Assembly: GCF_013266755.1 (NCBI RefSeq)
Contig: NZ_JABRWJ010000007.1
Location: forward strand, 372,001 to 436,000
Source: Pseudaquabacterium terrae
GTDB taxonomy: Bacteria; Pseudomonadota; Gammaproteobacteria; Burkholderiales; Burkholderiaceae_C
Reading direction: 5' to 3'
DNA length: 64,000 bases
Shown: positions 32,537 to 43,165 of the stretch, piece by piece
Position numbering within the stretch: position 1 is the stretch's first letter
Layout: the number at the start of each line of letters is the position of its first letter
Made by a program: the position numbers and the translations under genes
The notes under the pieces: model-generated
The model's database searches: none
Told to the model about the DNA's origin: nothing
The model's input: only the letters and a program-made list of their open reading frames with translations

Positions 32537-33357
32537 GCGTACTCCGTTGGGACAGGGGTGGAAGTGGTTTCGCACCGGCGCGTGCCGATGGCGAGCGCGA
32601 GAAGGCCGAAGGCCAGCAGCGCAGCGCTGCCGGGCTCGGGCACGGCCGAGAGGACGTCGCCGTCGCGCACGGCCCAGCCGTGCGCGTTGGTCAGGTCGTC
32701 CGGCAACAAGCTCTGGTAGCCGGTCGCGAAGTCGAATGCAAAGCGGTTGCCGCGATGCGATATCGGCGCCTTGTTGTCGGACCAGTAGACGCCGGTGCCA
32801 GGCACGCCGACGAACCAATCGTCGGTGAAGACGAACGGGCCCGGGTTGCCGAGGCAGCCCTGCGGCGGCGTGGCGCAGGCGGTCCCGCTGTTCGGCGGGC
32901 CGCCGAACAAGGGCAGGTTGCCCAGGGTGTTGTAGAACAGGTGCGCCATCTCGCTCGCGGTGCTGCCCGGGTACGGCGACCACGGCGCGCTCACGCCGTA
33001 GCCGACGTCGCCGTTCGGCGCGCCGATCACGTAGTGAATGCCGTTGATCGGATCGGTGCGCGGCAGGCGCCAGTCGCTGTAGCCGAGGTAGCCGGCGGCG
33101 TTCATGCCGTGGATCCAGTCCACCGCGGTGAACGCGTCCATGCCGCCATGGGCATCGATGCCGGTGACGCCGAAGGCCTGCTTGCGCGCCAGCTCGGGAT
33201 CGGCCTGCCAGGTGATGTTCAGCGTGGTGTCGTAGTAGGCCTCGAAGGTCGACGCATCGCCGTCGAGGTTGCGGCCGAGCAGTGCGGCGCTCGCCGTGCT
33301 GCCGGCCATCGCCAGCGCCGCTGCCAGCAGCGCGCCATGAAGGGAAGGTCGTCTCAA
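32533..33357 (-). CDS. PEP-CTERM protein with DUF1566-like domain
   Basis: A 274-residue exported protein. A signal peptide (to about residue 24) precedes a DUF1566/Lcl-type region with 'DWIHGMNAAGYLGYSDWRLP', the W-R-L-P signature, and further Trp/Gly-rich segments. The C-terminus has the PEP-CTERM sorting signal: 'AVPEPGSAALLAFGLLALA', a hydrophobic helix, and an Arg pair. After the Arg pair there are 13 more residues including a Cys ('CETTSTPVPTEYA'), longer than the usual few. Such proteins are processed by exosortase/EpsH, encoded elsewhere with exopolysaccharide genes. Coupled to the small secreted protein downstream. Confidence 0.82.
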   Translation of the reverse strand: MRRPSLHGALLAAALAMAGSTASAALLGRNLDGDASTFEAYYDTTLNITWQADPELARKQAFGVTGIDAHGGMDAFTAVDWIHGMNAAGYLGYSDWRLPRTDPINGIHYVIGAPNGDVGYGVSAPWSPYPGSTASEMAHLFYNTLGNLPLFGGPPNSGTACATPPQGCLGNPGPFVFTDDWFVGVPGTGVYWSDNKAPISHRGNRFAFDFATGYQSLLPDDLTNAHGWAVRDGDVLSAVPEPGSAALLAFGLLALAIGTRRCETTSTPVPTEYA

Positions 33358-33397
33358 GATCGTGCTCCAGATCGGGTGGGGGAAGCGGGTGGAAGGC

Positions 33398-34402
33398 TCA
33401 GGGGCGCCGGCGTCGTTGTAGCCAGGTCAGCAGCAGCAGCGCCGCCGTGACGAGCGCTGCGGTGCCGGGCTCGGGCACCGCGCCGATCGACCGCTCGATC
33501 AGCCGGATGCCGCCGCCACCGGCGAGCAGGTCGAAGGGGTCGCCGAGCGCCGCGCGGCCGCCGTTCTCGAAGCTGCCGCGCACCCGCGCCAGCATGTCGT
33601 AATACAGCGTCACCTCGCCGTAGGGCGCGATCTCCGGCATGGCGACGAGCCCGGCATAGGCCGCGATGTCGTAGCCCCAGATGCTCTGGCCCGGCGGCTG
33701 GTCGCGCTCGCTGAGCAGGGCATGGGCGTTGTCGGTGTACTGCAGATCGTGGCCCGGGCCGGCGCCGAACATGCCGACGTAGAAGTCGAAGAGCCGGTGC
33801 TCGGTCACGTCGTAGTGGCCGCCGTGCGGACCGGCGGGTGTCGACAGCACCGCGTCGATGCGCGCGAAGACCTCCGCTTCGGCGGCCCGTGGGTGGTCGG
33901 CCGGATAGCCGTTCGAGTCGTAGACCAGCACTTCGCCGGCCAGGATGTTGAACGCGAAGTCGAGCTGCACCGGCCGCGAGCGGTGGTTCTTCACCGTCAG
34001 CGCAAAACGCGACAGCGCGCGCCCGACACCGCGGTTGAAGCCGTCGACGCCGACTTCCATGTCGCCGGCCGCGTTGACCAGCGCCGAGGACATCTGCTTG
34101 CCGAGCAGGCCCGGCAGCTCGACGTAGCTCTCGTGGCGGTCCTGGGCATTGCCGAGCTGGCCGATCAGCGCGGTGTAGTTCTTGTTGGCCAGCACCTCCT
34201 GGGGGGACGCGGCGCCGATCGGTGTGCCCTGCGCGACGGAACGGACGCCGAGCACGTCGGCGCCCGAAATCAGACCGACGCTGACCAGGTCGACGAAGCC
34301 GCCGTCCTGGTCCATCACACCGATCGGGACGGCGGGCGCCGATCCGGCGGCGCAGCAAGTGACGAGCAGCGCCATCACGTGGCGCACGGGGTGAGCTTTC
34401 AT
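33398..34402 (-). CDS. PEP-CTERM sorting domain protein
   Basis: A 334-residue exported protein with an N-terminal signal peptide ('VMALLVTCCAAGSAPA'), a beta-rich body of about 280 residues with no recognised domain, and a textbook C-terminal tripartite signal: 'VPEPGTAALVTAALLLLTWL' followed by a Q-R-R-R-R-P end. Exosortase cleavage and surface attachment are expected for this class. ATG at 34402 has 'ggaaggaact' just upstream. It is 40 bp upstream of the second PEP-CTERM gene on the same strand, and divergent from the ECF sigma gene, sharing a 175-bp control region. Function unknown. Confidence 0.8.
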   Translation of the reverse strand: MKAHPVRHVMALLVTCCAAGSAPAVPIGVMDQDGGFVDLVSVGLISGADVLGVRSVAQGTPIGAASPQEVLANKNYTALIGQLGNAQDRHESYVELPGLLGKQMSSALVNAAGDMEVGVDGFNRGVGRALSRFALTVKNHRSRPVQLDFAFNILAGEVLVYDSNGYPADHPRAAEAEVFARIDAVLSTPAGPHGGHYDVTEHRLFDFYVGMFGAGPGHDLQYTDNAHALLSERDQPPGQSIWGYDIAAYAGLVAMPEIAPYGEVTLYYDMLARVRGSFENGGRAALGDPFDLLAGGGGIRLIERSIGAVPEPGTAALVTAALLLLTWLQRRRRP

Positions 34403-34577
34403 GAGAGTTCCTTCCGAAGCGATCGATTCCGCTTGACTGGTAAAGACGCGGCCACGCGCCGCGGCCGGACAGGCCTCGCCCGTTGCGTGCGCTTCGAACT
34501 AGGGGGCGGGCCGCCGCTCTGGGCGGTGATGCCCGGCGCACAATGACCGCCCTCCGTCGCGTCAAGGAATCGCCCTC

Positions 34578-35135
34578 GTGCCTGCCCCCGACACCGGTCC
34601 GCGCAACGACGCGGGCGCGCCCGTCGATGCGTTGTTCGAAGCCACCTATGCCGAGCTGCGCCGCCTCGCACATGCGCGGCTGCGCGACGGCGGCCGCAAC
34701 ACCGTGCTCGACACCACGGCGCTGGTGCACGAGACCTATCTCCGGCTGAGCAAGTCGCTGCAGGTGCCGGTGCCCGACCGGCCGCACTTCTTTGCCTATG
34801 CCAGCCGCGTGATGCGCTCGGTGATCATCGACCTGGTGCGCCAGCGCAGCGCCGAGCGACGCGGCGGCGATGCCGTGCACATCACGCTGACCGGCGATCT
34901 GCACGAGCACCTGCATCACCGCGACACGGCTGCACGCCGCGAGGAGATCCTGCGCGTGCACGAAGCGCTCGCAAAACTCGGCAAGGTCGACGAGCGCATG
35001 GCGCAGGTCGTCGAGATGCGCTACTTCGGCGGACTGACCGAGGCCGAGATCGGCGAGGCGCTGGGCGTCACCGACCGGACCGTGCGGCGCGACTGGGAGC
35101 AGGCGCGGCTGTTCCTCGCCGAAGCGCTGAAGTAG
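34578..35135 (+). CDS. ECF-type RNA polymerase sigma factor (kinase-associated subgroup)
   Basis: A 185-residue sigma-70-family protein with region 2 at about 18-90 ('LFEATYAELRRLAHARL', 'FFAYASRVMRSVIIDLVRQ') and region 4 at about 130-182 ('VEMRYFGGLTEAEIGEALG', 'TDRTVRRDWEQARLFL'). This subgroup is typically encoded next to PknB-like kinases with TPR domains, as here, and often lacks a classical anti-sigma factor. The start is GTG with 'aagga' upstream. The 3' end overlaps the converging membrane-protein gene by about 68 bp. The kinases may control it by phosphorylation, as shown for some related ECF groups; that is inference. Confidence 0.88.
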   Translation: MPAPDTGPRNDAGAPVDALFEATYAELRRLAHARLRDGGRNTVLDTTALVHETYLRLSKSLQVPVPDRPHFFAYASRVMRSVIIDLVRQRSAERRGGDAVHITLTGDLHEHLHHRDTAARREEILRVHEALAKLGKVDERMAQVVEMRYFGGLTEAEIGEALGVTDRTVRRDWEQARLFLAEALK

Positions 35136-35877
35136 CGGCCAAGCGCAGCGCCAGCATCGGCAGCAGCCCGACGACCAGCGCGATGCCGAAGGCCAGCGGC
35201 AGCGCCAGCATCTCGGCCAGCAGCGCCAGGCTGGCCGCGAAGGCCGCGCGGCCCGGCAGCCCATCGAGGTAGCCGCTGAGGAAGGCTTGCGCAGCGCCGC
35301 ATCCGGCGCAACGCTGCTGCTGCGTGGCGACGACGGCCGCCAGCAGCGGTGGCGACGCCAGCACGCCGGCCCAGAACGCGCCGAGCTGCGGCGCGCTCCA
35401 CGCGACGGCCGCGGTCACCCCGCCGGCCGCGGCCACCGTGAGCAGCGCGCTCCACGCCGGCCTGCGCGGCGCCGCAGCGGTCGAAGGCCGCGGCATCGCG
35501 CGCCGGCACAGCGCGAACGCGGCGCCGGCGCCGAACAGCGCCGCGCCGAGACGATCCTCGAGCGGCCACAACAGCGGCAGCAGCAGCAGCGTTGCCAACG
35601 TCGCCAGGCCCAGCGCCGCCGCGACGCCGACCGAGCGCCCGGCGCGTGCCTGCACCAGCGCGAACAGCGCACACGGCGCGCAGGCCGCGACGCTGCCGAC
35701 CGCCGCATCGCCGAGCGCGGCAGGGCCCGACTGCAGCCCGAGCACCAGCAGTGCCGGCCCGGTGACGGTCGGCAGCCCGGTCAACAGGCCGGCCCGGCGC
35801 CGTCCGAGCAGCGGCAGACCCCACAACAACGCCGCGACCGCCGCGGCGCTCAGCGCCGCCTTGTTCCATTCGTCCAT
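35068..35877 (-). CDS. Integral membrane protein of unknown function with two CxxC motifs
   Basis: A 269-residue hydrophobic protein with roughly eight membrane helices. Two half-repeats seem present: 'GLPTVTGPALLVLGLQ' with C66-A-P-C69 in the first, and 'GVLASPPLLAAVVATQ' with C190-A-G-C193 in the second, so it could be an internally duplicated transporter. ATG at 35877 is preferred ('MDEWNKAALSAAAV'); an earlier in-frame ATG adds 20 non-hydrophobic residues. The last 68 bp are antisense to the 3' end of the sigma gene, and its Arg-rich tail may be mis-extended or genuine. It stands between the sigma factor and the kinases but on the opposite strand. Function not recognised. Confidence 0.6.
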   Translation of the reverse strand: MDEWNKAALSAAAVAALLWGLPLLGRRRAGLLTGLPTVTGPALLVLGLQSGPAALGDAAVGSVAACAPCALFALVQARAGRSVGVAAALGLATLATLLLLPLLWPLEDRLGAALFGAGAAFALCRRAMPRPSTAAAPRRPAWSALLTVAAAGGVTAAVAWSAPQLGAFWAGVLASPPLLAAVVATQQQRCAGCGAAQAFLSGYLDGLPGRAAFAASLALLAEMLALPLAFGIALVVGLLPMLALRLAATSALRRGTAAPAPSRAARSGR

Positions 35878-36039
35878 GGTCCGCCCGAGATCGGTGATTG
35901 ATGGGGAAAGACGCAGTCCGGCGACCAAAGCGGACATCCCCTCGCCTGTCGATCAAGGGATCGCCGGCGGCCACCGGGCCGCGCTACCGTTCGCCGTCAG
36001 GGCGTCCGGCCGCACGCTGCAGGCGCCGGGAGAGCTTCG

Positions 36040-39000
36040 ATGTCGCAGACCTTCGCCCACTTCGAGATCACCCCCGCCGACTGGGCCGCGCTGCGCGCGC
36101 TGCTCGACGAGGCGCTCGCGCTGCCGGCTGCCGAGCGCGAGCGCTGGCTCGATGCGCTGCCGCCATCGGACCAGCGCCATGCGGTGCGGCTGCGCCGCCT
36201 GCTCGCGCATGCCAACGGCGGTGCCGATGCCGAGCGCCTGCTGCAGACGCTGCCGAAGATCGAGACCGGCGATTTCGCGACGCAGCCGCCGGCAGACGAC
36301 GCCGCCGCGCCGGGCCGCACGATCGGTCCCTACCGGCTGCTGCGGCCGCTCGGCGAAGGTGGCATGGTCGAGGTCTGGCTCGCCGAGCGCAGCGACCTGC
36401 TGCAGCGCCGCCAGGTGGCGCTGAAGCTGCCGCGCGTGTTCCTGCAGCGCAGCGTCTGGTCCGAGCGCCTGGCGCGCGAGCGCGAGATCCTCGCCACGCT
36501 CGAACACCCGAACATCGCGCGCCTGTACGACGCCGGCGTCGCCGCCGACGGCCAGCCCTACCTGGCGCTCGAATTCGTCGAAGGACGGCGCATCGACGAG
36601 CACTGCCGCGAACGCGCGTTGGACGTGCGCGCGCGGCTGCGGCTGGTGCTGCAGGTCGCGCAGGCGGTCGCGCATGCGCATGCCAAGCTCGTCGTGCACC
36701 GGGATCTGAAGCCGAGCAACATCCTCGTTACCGCCGATGGGCAGGTCCGGCTGCTCGACTTCGGCATCGCCAAGCTGCTGGACCGGGGCAGCGCCGAGGA
36801 ATCCGCGCTGACGCGCGAGACCGGCCGCGCGCTGACGCCCGACTACGCCGCGCCGGAGCAGATCCGCGGCGAACCGATCGGCACCGCGGCCGACATCTAC
36901 TCGCTCGGCGTGCTGTTGTACGAGCTGCTCGCCGGCGAGCGGCCGTACCGGCTCAAGCGCGGCACGCGCGCCGAGCTCGAGGAATCGATCCTGCACGCCG
37001 AGCCGTTGCGGCCGAGCGACGTGGCCGCCGACGCGCGCCTGAGGCGCGAACTGCGCGGCGACCTCGACACCATCGTTCTGAAGGCGCTGAAGAAGGCACC
37101 GTCCGAACGCTACGCCACGGTCGAAGCGCTGGCCGCCGACGTCGAGCGTTATCTTGCCGGCCGCCCGGTGCTCGCCCATCCCGATGGCGCGTGGTATCGC
37201 ACGCGTCGCTTCGTCGGGCGCCACATCCTGGCCGTGGGCGCGGCCGGCGCGGTGCTGGTGGCGGTCGTCGCGGGTGCCGGCATGGCTGCATGGCAAGCTG
37301 CGATCGCGCGCGCCGAGCAAGCCAAGGCGGAGGAGGTCAAGGACTTCATCGCTTCCATCCTGCGTGATGCCGACCCCTGGACCACGGGCGTCAGGGCGTC
37401 GACGGTGGTCGACATGTTGCGGCACGCCACGCAGCAGATCGACACCACCTTCGCCAGGCGTCCCGAGCTGCAGGTGGAGCTGCTCGACATCGTCGGCATG
37501 AGCCTGCTGCATCGGCAGGAGTACGAGCTGGCCGAGACCGTGCTCGCACACAGCGCGGCGACCGCCAGGCTGCATCTGCAGCCCGACCACCCGCAGGCAG
37601 CGCGCGGCCGCATCTACATGGCCGAGATGCATCTGGAGCGCGGCCGATTCAAGCAGGCGCGTGCCGACCTGGAGTCGGCACTGGCGGCGCTGCGGGGACG
37701 CAGGAACGCGGACCCACGCGACATCGTCACCGCTTGGTGGGACCTGTCCGCGCTCGCGATCGATGAGGGTCGGTACGACGAAGCGCTAGCGGCAGCCAGC
37801 CGAGCCAGGCAGCACGCACTGGACAGGCTGGGCGAGCGTCATCGGCTGACGGCCGGCGCGTCGGTCAATCTCGCACTGGCGTATCTCTACGCCGGGAAGG
37901 CAGACGAGGCGCTGCGGGCCGCCGAGCCAGCCCACCGGCTCACCGTCGACGTGCATGCGGGCGCCTCGACGCATCCACAGGTGATCGAGGCGGCCGAGGT
38001 CTATGGCCGCACGCTGGCGGCCAACGGTCAGTTCGTGCGCGGCGCCGAGGTTCTGCAGCGCGCCAAGGCCGACGCGGCCGAGGCAGCCGGCGCTTCGGCC
38101 CTGGTGGTTGGCAACCTGGCTTGGAAGCTGGCGGCGCTGCAGGTGGAGGCGGGGGAGACCGCGCAGGCCCTCGTGCACGGCAGCGAAGCACTGCGCATCA
38201 GCAGCAGCCACCACGCCGCCGACACGATCCACCATGCCCGCGCACAGCGCGCATACGGGCGTGCGCTGGTGGCCGCGCGTGCCGGCGCGCAGGCCGAGCC
38301 GTTGCTGGCCGACGCGCTGCGAACGCACGCGGCGGCCATGGGGGCCAAGCACCCGGACGTGAGCGCCATCCGCGTCGAGCGCGCACTCTCGCTCGCCTAC
38401 GCCGGCAGGCTCGCCGAAGCGCAGCGCGAGCTGGAGGCGGTCGCGCCGCAAGCCGGCGACGGCGCCGCTCCCTTGCTGCGCGCGCGCACGCTGTACGTGC
38501 TCGGCGTGGTCAAGCGGCTGGCGCGCGACGACGAGGGGGCGTTGCGGCTTCAGCAGCAGGCGCAGGACGCCGCCGGGTCCGGCCGAGCAGGCAGGCTAGC
38601 GATCGCGCGCGCGGCGGTCGAGCAGGGCCTGGTTCACGTTGCACGGGGCCGGGCGGATCTGGCATCGCCGGTGTTGGAGCGCGCCCTCGCGCAGCTGCAA
38701 GAGCTGCAGCCTGGGGCCTCGCCCGAGCGCGCCGATGCATGGCTGGGCCTGGGGCGTGCCAGGCTCCAGCAGCGCAAGCACGTCGAGGCACGGCAGTGGC
38801 TCGACCAGGCCGCGCGCTTCTGGCGCGAGCTCGACCCGCAGCATCGGTGGGCCGGCGAGGCCGCGTACTGGCTAGCGGGTTGCGATGCCGTGCTCGGCCG
38901 TCACGCCGACGCGCACGCGGCCTACGCGCGGGCGGCGGACACGCTCCAGCGCTCGCCGATCCCGGCAGACGCCGACCTGGCAAAGCTCGCGCGCGGCGCG

Positions 39001-39078
39001 CTGTCCACATCAGCCGGCTCAGGCCCGGCACGCGCCACGGGCGCTGCCGACGCGGCCACCCGCGCGCGCGCCTCTTGA
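36040..39078 (+). CDS. PknB-type Ser/Thr protein kinase with C-terminal TPR domain (first copy)
   Basis: A 1012-residue receptor-like kinase. N-terminal helical region 1-95, kinase domain about 97-370, one membrane helix about 392-413, then TPR-like helical repeats to the end (expected outside the cytoplasm). Kinase residues: Gly-loop 'LGEGGMVEVW' in which the third Gly is Val (V110), ATP Lys K129 in 'VALKL', catalytic 'HRDLKPSN' with D222, and D240-F-G. The activation segment ends 'TPDYAAPEQIRGEPIGTAADIYSLG'. It lies 26 bp before a closely similar kinase gene, evidently a tandem duplication. With the ECF sigma factor upstream it probably forms a signalling module. Substrates unknown. Confidence 0.9.
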   Translation: MSQTFAHFEITPADWAALRALLDEALALPAAERERWLDALPPSDQRHAVRLRRLLAHANGGADAERLLQTLPKIETGDFATQPPADDAAAPGRTIGPYRLLRPLGEGGMVEVWLAERSDLLQRRQVALKLPRVFLQRSVWSERLAREREILATLEHPNIARLYDAGVAADGQPYLALEFVEGRRIDEHCRERALDVRARLRLVLQVAQAVAHAHAKLVVHRDLKPSNILVTADGQVRLLDFGIAKLLDRGSAEESALTRETGRALTPDYAAPEQIRGEPIGTAADIYSLGVLLYELLAGERPYRLKRGTRAELEESILHAEPLRPSDVAADARLRRELRGDLDTIVLKALKKAPSERYATVEALAADVERYLAGRPVLAHPDGAWYRTRRFVGRHILAVGAAGAVLVAVVAGAGMAAWQAAIARAEQAKAEEVKDFIASILRDADPWTTGVRASTVVDMLRHATQQIDTTFARRPELQVELLDIVGMSLLHRQEYELAETVLAHSAATARLHLQPDHPQAARGRIYMAEMHLERGRFKQARADLESALAALRGRRNADPRDIVTAWWDLSALAIDEGRYDEALAAASRARQHALDRLGERHRLTAGASVNLALAYLYAGKADEALRAAEPAHRLTVDVHAGASTHPQVIEAAEVYGRTLAANGQFVRGAEVLQRAKADAAEAAGASALVVGNLAWKLAALQVEAGETAQALVHGSEALRISSSHHAADTIHHARAQRAYGRALVAARAGAQAEPLLADALRTHAAAMGAKHPDVSAIRVERALSLAYAGRLAEAQRELEAVAPQAGDGAAPLLRARTLYVLGVVKRLARDDEGALRLQQQAQDAAGSGRAGRLAIARAAVEQGLVHVARGRADLASPVLERALAQLQELQPGASPERADAWLGLGRARLQQRKHVEARQWLDQAARFWRELDPQHRWAGEAAYWLAGCDAVLGRHADAHAAYARAADTLQRSPIPADADLAKLARGALSTSAGSGPARATGAADAATRARAS

Positions 39079-39104
39079 CGCGAAGAGCAACTCCCGCCAC
39101 GAAG

Positions 39105-41834
<2,730 letters not shown>

Positions 41835-41874
41835 CGCGAGCGCCGCGCGACGGCGGTGGCGCGGGCAAGGCGCC

Positions 41875-42945
41875 TCAGCGCCGGTGCAGCTCGATAACTC
41901 CGCCGGTGAGCGTCCGGTAGGCGTCGGACGCCAGCCAGTCGATCGCCTGCTGGCGCTGCGCCAGCACCGCGTCGAGGAAGGCGACACCGAGCGCGCGCAT
42001 CCAGCGGCAGTGGTTGGCGCGCAGCACGGTATCGCACTCGCCGATGTCGATCGTGCCGTGGTTCGCCTCGGCGGCGTTGTCCCAGGACAGCAGCTTGCCG
42101 CCCGGCGTCGACGCCAACCAGCTGACGGTGCGGGATTCGGCCGGCTCGCCGGTCTCGTCGCCGCGGCCGGAGAACATCAGGTAGGGCCGCGCATCGATCG
42201 CGTAGTAGGCGTCCTCGCCGATGCCCGAGTTGAAGCCGGCGTAGGTCGGCCCGCGCGGCGCGTCGCCGAAGAAACCGATGACGCCGGCGATCGGCGTCGG
42301 CGCGACGCGCAGCAGGCCGAGCTGGAGCGCCACGCCCGCGATGTTGAGCATCGATTCGGTACCGCCGGACCAGCCGCCGACCACCATGCGCGTGCGGTCC
42401 GGCGTGCCGTTGAAGCCGGGCAGCATGCCGACCTGGTACTGCGGCAGCACGCTGGCGATGAAGGCGTTGTTCAAGGGGCCGTGGACGTGGAAGCCGAGCC
42501 AGGTCTTGCACGCCTGCAGTGCTTCGCCGACGGCGCCGACGCTGGTCATCACGCCGCCGGACACGCAGGCCGCCAGGTCGGCCGCGCCGGGGTTGGCGAC
42601 ATCGACGCGGGCGATGTGGATCACGATGTAGCCGGCGGCGGCGAAACTTTCGCTGCGTTCGACGCTGCCGTGGTGGCCGGTCGGGTTGGTGGCGCCGCCG
42701 TGGTTCCACAGCACCACCGGCCGCGCGCCGCCGGCGCCGACCGGGTAGCGCACGCGGATCGGCACCAGGTGGCCGTTGCGCGACGCATCGGGCAGCGTGA
42801 AGTCGACGAACGCGGTGGGATAGGTGATGGCGCTCTGGTAGAGGCAGGGCTCGGGCTGCGGATAGACGCAGGTGGGCTGCGCCTGGGCGGCGTGGCTGGC
42901 CGACAGCAGCGCAAGCGCCGCGAGACAGGTGCGAAGGTTCTTCAT
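41875..42945 (-). CDS. Secreted alpha/beta hydrolase (lipase/esterase-like)
   Basis: A 356-residue exported enzyme with a signal peptide ('CLAALALLSASHAAQAQ'). Alpha/beta-hydrolase elements: oxyanion-hole 'VLWNHGG', nucleophile elbow 'VVGGWSGGTES' (G-W-S-G-G), a candidate acid in 'MFSGRGDETGE' and His in 'EANHGTIDIG'. Four or more cysteines may form disulfides. Likely substrate is a carboxylic ester, not specified by sequence. ATG at 42945 has a strong 'aaggag' site; the frame is open 145 codons upstream but those overlap the divergent transporter antisense. The divergent gene encodes an MFS permease, suggesting linked hydrolysis and uptake of a compound. Confidence 0.75.
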   Translation of the reverse strand: MKNLRTCLAALALLSASHAAQAQPTCVYPQPEPCLYQSAITYPTAFVDFTLPDASRNGHLVPIRVRYPVGAGGARPVVLWNHGGATNPTGHHGSVERSESFAAAGYIVIHIARVDVANPGAADLAACVSGGVMTSVGAVGEALQACKTWLGFHVHGPLNNAFIASVLPQYQVGMLPGFNGTPDRTRMVVGGWSGGTESMLNIAGVALQLGLLRVAPTPIAGVIGFFGDAPRGPTYAGFNSGIGEDAYYAIDARPYLMFSGRGDETGEPAESRTVSWLASTPGGKLLSWDNAAEANHGTIDIGECDTVLRANHCRWMRALGVAFLDAVLAQRQQAIDWLASDAYRTLTGGVIELHRR

Positions 42946-43049
42946 CGGGGCTCCTTCAAGCCGCACGACGGGCGGCATGAACGGTGGGCAGCGTAGGTGC
43001 CGCGCGCCGCGACGCCGCGATCGCCGGCCACCCGGTTTTGCCGTGCCGC

Positions 43050-43154
43050 CTACCCACATTTGCGCCGCAGACGCGCTCGTCTCGCATTTCTGCAATCCCC
43101 GCATGCAAGCCTGCACGTCCTTCCCCGCCCTGGGGTCAACTCCGATGTGGGTAG
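43050..43154. promoter_or_regulatory. Separated 10-bp inverted repeat in a divergent control region
   Basis: CTACCCACAT at 43050-43059 and its exact complement ATGTGGGTAG at 43145-43154 flank 85 bp between the hydrolase and MFS starts. The second arm covers the alternative MFS ATG at 43145 and ends 11 bp before the chosen start. Perfect 10-bp arms at this spacing suggest paired operator half-sites or a looping regulator, but no regulator gene is adjacent. Confidence 0.35.
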
Positions 43155-43165
43155 AGTTCCGGGCG

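Noticed and set aside
38121..39104. 328-codon extension upstream of the second kinase
   Set aside because: It overlaps the first kinase in another frame, is Arg/Gly/Ala-rich, and the shared kinase N-terminus begins at 39105.
41875..42945. Possible PETase/cutinase
   Set aside because: The elbow is G-W-S-G-G rather than the G-W/H-S-M-G-G of PETases and cutinases, and other PETase landmarks are missing.
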